In this document: positions 1-7,039 of the stretch, piece after piece
Layout: the number at the start of each line of letters is the position of its first letter
Numbering within the stretch: the stretch's first letter is position 1
Source: Egerieenecus merdigallinarum
GTDB lineage: Bacteria; Bacillota; Clostridia; Christensenellales; Aristaeellaceae
Assembly (NCBI GenBank): GCA_018711985.1
Contig: DVHS01000142.1
Coordinates: forward strand, 1-9,659
Direction: 5' to 3'
DNA: 9,659 nt
Notes under the pieces: model-generated
Seen by the model: only the letters and a program-made list of their open reading frames with translations
Told to the model about the DNA's origin: nothing
Databases searched by the model: none
Position numbers and translations under genes: made by a program

Positions 1-3000
1 CATATTTATGGCTCACCATGGACTGCCAATGCAATGCGCCCTCCTGGCCCTGAATCTCATAGACATGTCCCCGGCACCAGATCAACGCGCACACCAGGAT
101 GCCCACCAGTCCGCCAATCCACACCGCAGGATTGCCAAAGCAGAAAATGGCGTAGCCATATCCCGTGGGCACATACCGGTCGGAGGCAAAGTACATGGGA
201 CGCTTGATGAACAGCCATTCATACCAGGGCGAATAGAAGGGATGATCCATTCCAAGCCCGGGGGTACTGTGGTAATTGTACATATCCTGCTGCACCCGGA
301 TGACCTTCTCCAGGAAGTCCCGCAGGGAGAGTTTCCCATAGCATGCCATTTGCGGAATGTAGCTGAGCAGATAAATTGCCACCGGTACCAGAATGAAAAA
401 CACCACGCACCACAGGCACAGCCAAACCAGCCGCGTCAGCGTTTCCCGGCTGCGCCGTATGAGCGCCTCCCGTTGATCCTTGCTCAAACCGCCTGCCGTG
501 GACAGCAGCTCCTTGGCTTGATACGACAGACGAATATGCCGCCAGCAGGTCCAGAAGAACAATACCGCCAGCCCGGCCCCGGCATACAGCCCGATCCACT
601 TGCTGGCAATTCCCAAGCCAATGGATACACCGCTCCAGGCGAGGTCGGTGAGCATGGGTTTCATGCCAGCCATCAGGTCCCGCTGCATAAAGCGAAGCAT
701 AAAGAAGAAGCTCATCATGATAAACAGCACCGGGAAGCTGTCAATGGTGGCAATGCGCGTTTGGGTCAGATGCATGCAGTCCAGCGCCAGCAACGTCATA
801 GCGGCAAAGGCCAGATCCCGCCTCTTGGTCAACTGCTTGGCCAACAGGTACATGAATGGCAGCATCAGGATACCTGCCATGCAACCCGCAAACCGCCAGC
901 CAAAGGGAGTCATGCCAAAGAGCGCAATACACCAGGACATGAGCACCTTGCCCAGGGGCGGATGGGTCCATTCATATACGGAGGTGCCGTTGAGCAGCTC
1001 AAAGGCTGTGCGGGCATGGTAAATTTCATCAAAGTAGGTGCTGTTATACCAGCTGGGTTCCCCCTCCAGGGTATCTTGTTCATCCAGCAAGTTCTCCGGG
1101 TCGCTGAACAAGGTGGAGGCCTCGTTGGCATGCACACGGCTTACCACCTGCGCCGGGAGCACCGTTTGATCCTCCAAGCGGAAAATCACTTCATCCAGGA
1201 TCAAACCGATTTGCTGCGCCGTAATGCGTACATAGCGCCCGGAAAGAGACCTGGGCGTACCATAGCCATCGTAGGTCCGCTGCCCGTTGGCATTGACCGT
1301 ATAGGGCGTGAGGTACATCCAGCGGAAGCATTGGCCCTGGTCCATCTGTGCCCAGTACTCTTCGGACCACAGTTCCCCATCTTCGCTGACAGCCACGGAG
1401 AAGTCGCTGTAACTCACCTGGGCAAAGTAGAGCATGCGGAAATCGTCATAGTGGGCGCCCAGGTCGATCACCACTTGCTCAGTGGCGTCGGTGGATTTCC
1501 AGGGATTCTGGGGCGCCTTGGTGCTGCCCAAGTTGCAAAGGGCCAGCGCCCCGTATACCAGCGCAACCGCAGCCACCAGCACGGCGTCCACCCGCTTCCA
1601 GTGCAGGCCCGCATCATAGCGCAAATCAAGCACATTGCCAGGCTTGGCCGGGAGTTGAACAGGTTTTCCCAGCCGCAACCCCCCATGCGCCTGCTGGGGT
1701 TGGTTTTCCACCATCACCCGCTGTCCGGTCCACACGGCCAGCAGCGCACTCAATACATTGACAAGGGAAATCAAATCGTTGAGCCAGAGCGTGTCATTGT
1801 TCAGGTGTCCCATGCTGGAGCCCAGGCGCAGAGAATTGTCCAGTACGATACCCGCATTGACAAAAATGGTCAGGGCGCCACAAATCATCAGCAGCAGGAT
1901 GCGCCAGTCCCGATGCTGCAAAAAGGCCAGGGCAAAGAACAGCAGCGCCGGGAACAGATACCGCTCATGCATCTTCAGCCCAAAGACGCAAAGCAGCATG
2001 AACAGCATGCCACCCGCCAGGGGCAGATTTTCCAGTTTGCCCCCCCGCAGATACATGCCCAGCGTCAGCAGAATGCACAGCGCCATGGCCGGTACGCCCA
2101 GCCAGGTATACGCGGGCTGCACAAACGCCGCCACCAGGTAGTATACCGTGAAGCAGGCCATGACTGCAGGCTCCGCCCAAAACCAGCGAAGTTTTCCACG
2201 CTGGCGTATCCAGGTAGCGGCACTCCAGGCGGCACACAGCAGCGCAAAGGCCACCGGCAGCTGCCAGCCCGCAGAGGCCGTGGTACTCACCCAGTTTCCG
2301 TCAAAGAGGTAGTACAGGTTGGCCATGTTCACCGTGGCATAAGAATACGAGGCAAGGGTATTGCTGTACAGGGTGAAAAGCCAGTTCCAGTTCAGTCCGC
2401 TGCCCAGGGAGAAGGGCAGCACCACCACCAGCGCCGTGAGCACGGCAATGCCCGCTCCCTGCAGCATGGCGCGGCGGTCCTCACGGTGCTTGACCCAGAC
2501 AATCCCCATTGCCAGCAGCCCCAGGAAACCCAGCATCAGCGCCTGGGGTTTTACGAGAACACAAAGCATATACAGGGGCAGAGCGGCCCGCCAGTTGCGC
2601 CGCATGGCCGTCAACGCCACCAGCGCCAGTAGCAGGCAGAGCACGCTGTCCATCTGGCACCAGGCCGCGCTGTTGAGGAAGAATGCCGGATTAAAGGCCA
2701 TCAGTGCAGCTAATACCGCCGCAGGACGGTCTCCCAGCTTTTCCCGCCCGACACGGTAAAGCAAATAGGACGCACCCAGGTCACAGGCCATGGGCACCAG
2801 TTTGATGACCAAGACGGACATCACGTCATAATAAGAGCCGATACCCAGGGTGGCAAACCAGCTTGCAAAGCCCGCCGGAGTTATCCCGTTGAGCAGATTG
2901 ATGATTCCGTTATCCAACCAGAGCACGTACAGGTACGCCGGCGGATAGTCACAGAACTGGTCCGCCGCATAGAACCCAGCCGGCCCCAGCTGCGTCATGG

Positions 3001-3880
3001 ACGCACCCCACGCCCGGAAGCAGTTCACGTCCACCTGATAGCCGCTAACCAGGCACGCAACGATCACCCTTGCCAGCGCCGCGGCAATCAGGGCAACCAC
3101 CAAAAAGGCAGGTGCATGCTTTTTCTTCCCCATGGGGACGAGAGGCTCTTTTTCACGGCGCCGCATCATTACGTCACAGGCGACCAGGGCGGCCAGGGCA
3201 TAAAGTGCCGAAATCACCAGCAGCCACGGCCAGAAGGGATCTGCCTCCCCCTCCTGGACAGGTTCTATTACGGTTTCCTGCACATCGGGCTCGAACCACA
3301 GGCTGGCCACCCCGTCGCCAGGGACAATGTTCACCTCTCGCAGGGAGAGATTGTCAAAGGCGGCGGTACCGCGGCTTTCTCCGCTGTAACCACCCAAGCG
3401 TGCAAAAACCGTTACCTCCGTCTGCTCCGGGCCGGTCTCGCCATACAGCTCCACGTACTGCCATTCCCCTGCCGTGTCGTAAACGCTTTCGCTAAACACA
3501 TACAGTCCTTCCACAGACAGGTTGGCGCCCAGGCCGCTATCAGGAATCTGTTCGGCGCGGATATAGCCGGAGAGACAGTACAGGCTCTCCGGCTTTACCT
3601 CCACCCGCTGGGCAAAGCGGGCATCGTTATCCCCCAGGTTTTCAATTTGTACGCTGTGCTCGCCCTCCTGGGCATCCCCGGTAAGCACGGCGAAATTCGT
3701 ATAGCCCTCCTGGCGGTTGTACTGGTCGGTATACCATCCATCCGGCATACCGTCCGCACCGATGATCTCAAAGCTGCCATTGTACAGCAGATTCTCTTCC
3801 GCTTCCTCTGCCAGGGATGTGGCAAAGCACATCGCCAGGCAGCAGCAAAGCATCAAGCATAGGAGCACCCGTTTGTACAT
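1..3880 (-). CDS. Giant two-domain GT-C membrane glycosyltransferase (Gpi18-like plus PMT/GT39-like), 3' end missing
   Basis: The gene encodes 1293 residues before running off the window with no stop, so the C-terminus is missing. The start at 3880 follows GAGGTG five bases upstream. Seen in order: a signal peptide (1-24); a beta-sandwich resembling carbohydrate-binding modules (about 29-185, opening NLLYNGSFE, closing AAFDNLSLREV); membrane segments at 217-236 and 257-279; a first GT-C domain with candidate catalytic Asp284 (GYQVDVN), DYPPAYLY (311-318), a KPQ motif and MHERY (637-641), as in Gpi18-like mannosyltransferases; a membrane segment near 762-786; a discoidin-like domain (about 793-915); then a PMT/GT39-like domain with YFDEIYHA (Asp951, Glu952), EWTHPPLGK (His973) and ASKW. 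By family, GT-C enzymes take sugars from polyprenyl-phosphate donors and act on the outer membrane face. Donor, acceptor and sugar are unknown. It follows yraN by 58 nt and may share its transcript. Confidence 0.9.
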   Translation of the reverse strand, partial: MYKRVLLCLMLCCCLAMCFATSLAEEAEENLLYNGSFEIIGADGMPDGWYTDQYNRQEGYTNFAVLTGDAQEGEHSVQIENLGDNDARFAQRVEVKPESLYCLSGYIRAEQIPDSGLGANLSVEGLYVFSESVYDTAGEWQYVELYGETGPEQTEVTVFARLGGYSGESRGTAAFDNLSLREVNIVPGDGVASLWFEPDVQETVIEPVQEGEADPFWPWLLVISALYALAALVACDVMMRRREKEPLVPMGKKKHAPAFLVVALIAAALARVIVACLVSGYQVDVNCFRAWGASMTQLGPAGFYAADQFCDYPPAYLYVLWLDNGIINLLNGITPAGFASWFATLGIGSYYDVMSVLVIKLVPMACDLGASYLLYRVGREKLGDRPAAVLAALMAFNPAFFLNSAAWCQMDSVLCLLLALVALTAMRRNWRAALPLYMLCVLVKPQALMLGFLGLLAMGIVWVKHREDRRAMLQGAGIAVLTALVVVLPFSLGSGLNWNWLFTLYSNTLASYSYATVNMANLYYLFDGNWVSTTASAGWQLPVAFALLCAAWSAATWIRQRGKLRWFWAEPAVMACFTVYYLVAAFVQPAYTWLGVPAMALCILLTLGMYLRGGKLENLPLAGGMLFMLLCVFGLKMHERYLFPALLFFALAFLQHRDWRILLLMICGALTIFVNAGIVLDNSLRLGSSMGHLNNDTLWLNDLISLVNVLSALLAVWTGQRVMVENQPQQAHGGLRLGKPVQLPAKPGNVLDLRYDAGLHWKRVDAVLVAAVALVYGALALCNLGSTKAPQNPWKSTDATEQVVIDLGAHYDDFRMLYFAQVSYSDFSVAVSEDGELWSEEYWAQMDQGQCFRWMYLTPYTVNANGQRTYDGYGTPRSLSGRYVRITAQQIGLILDEVIFRLEDQTVLPAQVVSRVHANEASTLFSDPENLLDEQDTLEGEPSWYNSTYFDEIYHARTAFELLNGTSVYEWTHPPLGKVLMSWCIALFGMTPFGWRFAGCMAGILMLPFMYLLAKQLTKRRDLAFAAMTLLALDCMHLTQTRIATIDSFPVLFIMMSFFFMLRFMQRDLMAGMKPMLTDLAWSGVSIGLGIASKWIGLYAGAGLAVLFFWTCWRHIRLSYQAKELLSTAGGLSKDQREALIRRSRETLTRLVWLCLWCVVFFILVPVAIYLLSYIPQMACYGKLSLRDFLEKVIRVQQDMYNYHSTPGLGMDHPFYSPWYEWLFIKRPMYFASDRYVPTGYGYAIFCFGNPAVWIGGLVGILVCALIWCRGHVYEIQGQEGALHWQSMVSHKY

Positions 3881-3938
3881 GTTCACACCTCGACTTCGTA
3901 ATTGGTGGGAATTTCATCCCAAGTGTTCGCAGTGGGCG

Positions 3939-4295
3939 TCAATCCCATGCACCCGCCTCAAAGGCGCAAGGCACATGGCGCAGCCCGGCCGCAGTAATCT
4001 CCACCACATCAAAACGAGCGGAACGCTCCATCCATTCCCTTTCCAGCAAAAACGCTGAAGCCGCATGGATAATTCGCCTTTGCTTGGCAGGGGTCACACG
4101 GCACATGCCCTCCCCCGCAGCGCCGCGGCCCGACGTCTTTACCTCCACAAAAACCACCTGTTCGCCGTCCTCCATGACCAGGTCCAGCTCCCCGTCCCCA
4201 CCGCGGTAGCGCCGGGCAAGCGTGCGCATTCCCTGCGCACACAAGTAGGCTTCCGCCATTGCTTCCCCCTGGCGTCCCAGGGCGTCCGCTTTCAT
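3939..4295 (-). CDS. yraN: YraN family (UPF0102) nuclease-fold protein
   Basis: A 118-residue protein, the usual length for the family. It shows the N-terminal LGRQGE (6-11), GELDL (35-39) and FVEVK (49-53), with Asp38, Glu51 and Lys53 forming the PD-(D/E)XK-type arrangement that relates the family to archaeal Holliday junction resolvases. The conserved FDVVEI strand is at 95-100. The family's cellular role is poorly defined; a nuclease role is inferred from the fold. The start codon overlaps the rnhB stop in an ATGA, and there is no clear Shine-Dalgarno just upstream, so translation is probably coupled to rnhB. This gene order (rnhB then yraN) is common in bacteria. Confidence 0.93.
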   Translation of the reverse strand: MKADALGRQGEAMAEAYLCAQGMRTLARRYRGGDGELDLVMEDGEQVVFVEVKTSGRGAAGEGMCRVTPAKQRRIIHAASAFLLEREWMERSARFDVVEITAAGLRHVPCAFEAGAWD

Positions 4296-4918
4296 GGACT
4301 GGGCAGGAGTTTTTTAAGAAAACTCCTGCGGTGCTCCGGCAAAGGGCCATATTGCCGCAGGGCCGCCAGATGCTCCGCCGTGCCATACCCCTTATGACGT
4401 GCAAAGCCATACTGTGGGTAGCAGCTATCCAGAGCAATCATCTGCCGGTCTCTGGTAACCTTTGCAACAATGCTGGCCGCCGCAATGGCATAGGAGGTTG
4501 CATCCCCCTTGATGATGGGGATTTCCATGCCGTGCAATCCCAGATTCGTCACCGCGTCAATCAGAAATACATCCGCGGGGACCTGGGCTGCCGCCTCCCG
4601 CATAGCCTTGCGGGTGGCCTCCAGAATGTTGATTTCATCAATCTCCTGGGGGGACACCTGGCCGACGCCCACGTAGCGGGCCACGGCCATGATCTGCTCA
4701 TAAACCTTTTCCCGGCGGCTCTCGGACAGTTTCTTGCTGTCATCCACCCACTCCAGCACCGGTTCCGGCGGCATCACCACGCAGGCCACCACCACGTTGC
4801 CGGCCAGGGGACCACGGCCCACTTCATCCATGCCAGCCACCACCATTCCCTGTTCCCAGAAGGGACGGTCCGTGGACAGCAGCTGTTCTGCGCGCTGCCT
4901 GCGGTCAATTTTCGCCAT
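4292..4918 (-). CDS. rnhB: Ribonuclease HII
   Basis: A 208-residue RNase HII, which cleaves the RNA strand of RNA-DNA hybrids and removes single ribonucleotides misincorporated in DNA. The metal-binding carboxylates typical of the family are in place: GMDEVGRGP gives Asp31 and Glu32, LIDAV gives Asp121, and IIKGDA gives Asp139. The spacing between the last two (18) equals that in E. coli RNase HII (108 and 126). The KVTRD segment and the HKGYGT motif near the C-terminus are present. An upstream in-frame GTG at 4933 is possible but would place the AGGAGG inside the gene; the ATG at 4918, six bases after AGGAGG, is the better start. It overlaps the end of rbgA by 14 nt and the start of yraN by 4 nt. 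Confidence 0.96.
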   Translation of the reverse strand: MAKIDRRQRAEQLLSTDRPFWEQGMVVAGMDEVGRGPLAGNVVVACVVMPPEPVLEWVDDSKKLSESRREKVYEQIMAVARYVGVGQVSPQEIDEINILEATRKAMREAAAQVPADVFLIDAVTNLGLHGMEIPIIKGDATSYAIAAASIVAKVTRDRQMIALDSCYPQYGFARHKGYGTAEHLAALRQYGPLPEHRRSFLKKLLPSP

Positions 4919-5813
4919 GGTTTTCCTCCTCACGCGGTGCAGCGCCGGGCAAGGCTATGCGGCGCTGCGTCTCCTGGGCAGGCAACTCCAGGGTAATCCG
5001 TCCCAGCTTGCCGGCGCGGAACTCGTCCAGAACCACCGCACAGCCGCGGTCCAGATCACACACATTTCCCTTCATCAGGAAGCCCCGCCCCCGGCACACG
5101 CCTTCCAGCAGGTCCACCCCGCGCAGGGATACATTCTTGAGCTTAAAGCGTTCCACCACGCGATCCGGGCACGCCTGGAGGAGATCCTCCAATAAGTGAA
5201 TGGCCAGCATGGCCACATCCACCACATCATCCTTCACCGTACCGATGTAGCACAGCCGCTCGGCTGCCCGCTTGTCATCCAGCCGGGGCCAGAGCAGTCC
5301 GGGGGTGTCCATCAGCTCCAGGTAGGGCGTGATTTTCACCCACTGATTCGCACGGGTAACGCCGGGCCGGTCCCCCACTTTGGCAATACTGCCGCCATGG
5401 AGACGGTTGATAAACGTGCTCTTGCCCACGTTGGGTACGCCAACGACCATTGCGCGCACGGTCTTGCGCACGCCCTTTTCCGCCGCGCGTTTCACAGTCT
5501 CCCGGGCGGCGCGCTCAATCATTTCCAAGGCCTCCTTCACCTTTCCCGCGGTGGAAACGTAAGCCATGGCATCCAATCCCTGTTGGCGGAAAAAGCGCAG
5601 CCAGGCCTGTGTCCCGTTGGGATCAGCCAGGTCGGCCTTATTCAAAAGCAGCACCCGCGTCTTTCCACCAATCAGCCGGTCCAGGTCGGGATTACGGCTG
5701 GCATGCGGCAGGCGTGCATCGCAAAGCTCAATCACCAGATCCACACGGCCAAGCTGCTGTGCCAGCTGCCGCTTTGCTTTCGCCATGTGTCCCGGGTACC
5801 AGTTAATATCCAT
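4905..5813 (-). CDS. rbgA: Ribosome biogenesis GTPase (RbgA/YlqF)
   Basis: A 302-residue circularly permuted GTPase needed for late assembly of the 50S ribosomal subunit in Bacillus subtilis (YlqF/RbgA, 282 residues there). The permuted motif order is visible: G4 NKAD at 58-61 precedes G1 GVPNVGKST at 125-133 and G3 DTPG at 169-172. The N-terminal WYPGHMAKAKR is the family signature that contacts the ribosome. The start at 5813 is chosen because it gives the canonical N-terminus (MDINWYPGHM) and follows GGAAGG by six bases; in-frame starts further upstream (to 5927) would overlap the likely promoter. It heads the run rbgA-rnhB-yraN. The C-terminal tail is acidic. Confidence 0.96.
   Translation of the reverse strand: MDINWYPGHMAKAKRQLAQQLGRVDLVIELCDARLPHASRNPDLDRLIGGKTRVLLLNKADLADPNGTQAWLRFFRQQGLDAMAYVSTAGKVKEALEMIERAARETVKRAAEKGVRKTVRAMVVGVPNVGKSTFINRLHGGSIAKVGDRPGVTRANQWVKITPYLELMDTPGLLWPRLDDKRAAERLCYIGTVKDDVVDVAMLAIHLLEDLLQACPDRVVERFKLKNVSLRGVDLLEGVCRGRGFLMKGNVCDLDRGCAVVLDEFRAGKLGRITLELPAQETQRRIALPGAAPREEENHGEN
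4925..4930 (-). promoter_or_regulatory. Ribosome binding site deciding the rnhB start
   Basis: AGGAGG on the minus strand, six bases before the ATG at 4918. It lies inside the last codons of rbgA. It argues against the upstream GTG (4933), for which these bases would be codons 2 and 3. Confidence 0.8.
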
Positions 5814-5819
5814 ATCGCA

Positions 5820-5825
5820 CCTTCC
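5820..5825 (-). promoter_or_regulatory. Ribosome binding site deciding the rbgA start
   Basis: GGAAGG on the minus strand, six bases before the ATG at 5813. It supports the short, family-typical N-terminus over the longer open frame that continues upstream. Confidence 0.7.
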
Positions 5826-5904
5826 AATATCTGGAATTCCCATGAGAAAATGAATTTCCCTTATGTAATACCATTCTTTCCCGGAAAATGCAAGGGTTTT
5901 CTTC

Positions 5905-5933
5905 ATTATATTGATTTCAGGTTGCATTAGAAA
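5905..5933 (-). promoter_or_regulatory. Possible promoter of the rbgA-rnhB-yraN run
   Basis: A perfect TATAAT lies on the minus strand at 5910-5905. With a 17-base spacer, the -35 hexamer would be TTTCTA (5933-5928), matching the consensus at only three of six positions. The predicted start is near 5898, giving a leader of about 85 bases before rbgA. A weaker alternative lies just downstream (TTGCAT, 17-base spacer, TATTAC). A terminator separates rplS from this point and two opposite-strand genes intervene, so a local promoter is expected. Confidence 0.45.
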
Positions 5934-5946
5934 GCAGGAACGGGGG

Positions 5947-5975
5947 TAGCCATATGGCGAAAAATATCGTATAAT
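5947..5975 (+). promoter_or_regulatory. Promoter of the microprotein/DUF4230 unit
   Basis: TAGCCA (5947-5952, four of six matches to TTGACA), a 17-base spacer and a perfect TATAAT (5970-5975). The predicted start is near 5982, leaving about 29 bases of leader, which contains AAGGAGG (5993-5999) ahead of the ATG at 6011. The unit is divergent from the rbgA promoter. Confidence 0.7.
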
Positions 5976-5987
5976 GTCATAGACATT
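5973..5987. promoter_or_regulatory. Palindrome over the -10 box and start point (possible operator)
   Basis: A perfect inverted repeat, AATGTC, three bases, GACATT, whose left arm shares bases with TATAAT and whose right arm covers the predicted transcription start. A site placed here is well positioned for repression, but it is short and no regulator is known. Confidence 0.35.
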
Positions 5988-6010
5988 CCGAGAAGGAGGT
6001 AACGCAAAAA

Positions 6011-6178
6011 ATGCGTACAGAACATCGTCCAGCGCCTGGCCGCTCTCGCCGCCGTTCTTCCAAAGCGCGGTCGTTCTTTATGGGCTTTGGCGTACTTGCC
6101 TTTGGCGTGTTGCTTGCGAAATATGCGGTCATCCCCTTGCTGGTATGGGTGCAGACTCTGGTGGGAGGTGCGCCATGA
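6011..6178 (+). CDS. 55-residue single-pass membrane microprotein, unknown function
   Basis: The gene starts after a strong AAGGAGG (5993-5999) and is the first gene behind a good promoter. The protein begins with a very basic stretch (residues 2-20 hold seven arginines, one lysine and a single acidic residue), followed by a hydrophobic segment at about 21-49 rich in Phe, Gly, Leu and Val, and ends GGAP. The charge pattern suggests an N-in single-pass membrane protein. The stop overlaps the start of the DUF4230 gene in an ATGA, so the two are probably translated together. I do not recognise a family. The promoter, ribosome binding site and overlap make it more convincing than a chance short ORF. 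Confidence 0.75.
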   Translation: MRTEHRPAPGRSRRRSSKARSFFMGFGVLAFGVLLAKYAVIPLLVWVQTLVGGAP

Positions 6179-6795
6179 AAGATATTGGACGCTGGTTTGC
6201 CAAGGTACTGGGGAGCGCCCTGTGCATTGTGCTTATTTTTGTTATGCTTCCGTATGCCAGCCGGCTTGCGGCACAATGGATGCCGGATCTCAGCGGCGCG
6301 GCGCTGACCCAGTCCGCCACGCTGGCCCGTGAGATCCGTTCCTCCGCCCGTCTGGAAACCACCACCGTGGATGAGCAAGGCGTGCTGACCTCCACCACCA
6401 CGGCGTTTCTCATTGGGGTAGTGCAATCCGTGGCCATTAGCTATGACTATCACGCCAGTGTAGGCATTGATTTAAGCAAGGTTGCCATGGACGTAAGCGG
6501 GAATACGATTACTTTTTACCTGCCCGAACCTGAAGTGCTTGCCGACAGCCTAACGCCCGATTATACCAATTCCACCATCAATGATACCTGGTACACCTTG
6601 ACGGATGAACGCCGGCAGGCCTTGCTGGAGGAGGAACGGCTGGCACGCCGCGCAGCCGTCACCCAGGAGCAGTCCTCCGCACAGGCTGCTTGGGAGAATA
6701 CCGTTGCGGTGTTTGAAAACTATATTGCGCAATGGCTTCAGCTGGCCAACAGCCGCTTTGTTTGCCGGTATGAACCCTTGCAGGCGGCGGAATAG
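6175..6795 (+). CDS. DUF4230 family membrane-anchored protein
   Basis: A 206-residue protein with an N-terminal membrane segment (about 10-33) after a short cytoplasmic start, so most of it should lie outside the membrane. The extracytoplasmic part has the pattern I associate with DUF4230: SARLETTT (57-64), then a strand region, then SVGIDLSKVAMDVSGNTI (95-112) and FYLPEPEVL (114-122), where a hydrophobic strand ends in a proline-rich turn. The C-terminal third (about 142-195) is charged and helical. The start at 6175 is preferred over the in-frame ATG at 6145 because it follows GGAGG (6164-6168) by six bases and gives the ATGA overlap with the upstream microprotein gene. The function of DUF4230 is unknown; the family assignment is from memory of its motif. 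Confidence 0.85.
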   Translation: MKDIGRWFAKVLGSALCIVLIFVMLPYASRLAAQWMPDLSGAALTQSATLAREIRSSARLETTTVDEQGVLTSTTTAFLIGVVQSVAISYDYHASVGIDLSKVAMDVSGNTITFYLPEPEVLADSLTPDYTNSTINDTWYTLTDERRQALLEEERLARRAAVTQEQSSAQAAWENTVAVFENYIAQWLQLANSRFVCRYEPLQAAE

Positions 6796-6984
6796 CGAGT
6801 TTAGGCAATCCTTACCCGCGTCAGCGTGTTGCAATGCAAATGCCTGCCACACGGTAGAAAGATCTAGAACTCGGTACAAAGCAAAGTATTTTCCATGGCA
6901 TTTTCCTCCTTGTTGATCCGTCGCAGAGGATGCAAGCCCTCATGCCTGGGACCGCTTGTTCAGCAGTTCCCATTAGGAAAAGAC
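6796..6984. other. Intergenic region between DUF4230 gene and terminator
   Basis: These 189 bases separate two convergent genes. Apart from the minus-strand AAGGAGG (6905-6911) and the tiny ORF it precedes, I see no supported gene, no tRNA and no GC-rich hairpin followed by T residues. Transcription of the DUF4230 gene probably runs through it to the terminator at 6985-7029. Confidence 0.5.
6864..6896 (-). CDS. Doubtful 10-codon ORF behind a strong ribosome binding site
   Basis: On the minus strand AAGGAGG (6911-6905) is followed eight bases later by an ATG that opens only MENTLLCTEF before a TAG. An overlapping frame starting three bases after the site gives 26 residues (MPWKILCFVP...). A third frame, from a TTG at 6879, stays open into the antisense of the DUF4230 gene. 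This could be a leader peptide, the frameshifted remnant of a small gene, or chance. It lies downstream of the rplS terminator, and I see no clear promoter for it. Confidence 0.15.
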   Translation of the reverse strand: MENTLLCTEF

Positions 6985-7029
6985 AAAAAAAGTTCCGCAC
7001 TCCCATACCGGGAACACGGAACTTTTTTT
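6985..7029. terminator. Bidirectional intrinsic terminator between DUF4230 gene and rplS
   Basis: A 13-bp perfect stem (AAAAAAAGTTCCG at 6985-6997 with CGGAACTTTTTTT at 7017-7029) is extended across a 3x3 internal loop by TCCC/GGGA (7001-7004 with 7010-7013) around a five-base loop. It ends in a T-tract on both strands, so it can stop rplS transcription from the right and DUF4230 transcription from the left. The rplS stop codon is 10 bases away. Confidence 0.92.
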
Positions 7030-7039
7030 GCCCTCAGTC

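Noticed and set aside
8..2632. An 874-codon open frame on the plus strand
   Set aside because: It is the codon-aligned antisense of the glycosyltransferase gene. It is rich in His, Gln, Pro and Arg with no domain pattern, and stays open because the real gene avoids TTA, CTA and TCA codons over this stretch. The minus strand shows clear GT-C motifs.
3116..3862. A 248-codon plus-strand open frame
   Set aside because: It is antisense to the signal peptide and beta-sandwich region of the glycosyltransferase; it has no ribosome binding site and no recognisable motif.
3895..3925. Possible hairpin between yraN and the glycosyltransferase gene
   Set aside because: Only GGGA/TCCC pairs cleanly, with no following T-tract, so it is not convincing as a terminator or attenuator.
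4259..4996. A 245-codon plus-strand open frame over rnhB
   Set aside because: It is antisense to RNase HII, whose catalytic residues are all present on the minus strand.
5196..5930. A 244-codon plus-strand open frame over rbgA
   Set aside because: It is antisense to the RbgA GTPase motifs and has no promoter or ribosome binding site of its own.
5977..6453. A 158-codon minus-strand open frame over the microprotein/DUF4230 genes
   Set aside because: The plus strand has a promoter, Shine-Dalgarno sites, an ATGA overlap and a membrane-anchor pattern; the minus frame has low-complexity Gly/Arg/His-rich sequence and no start signal.
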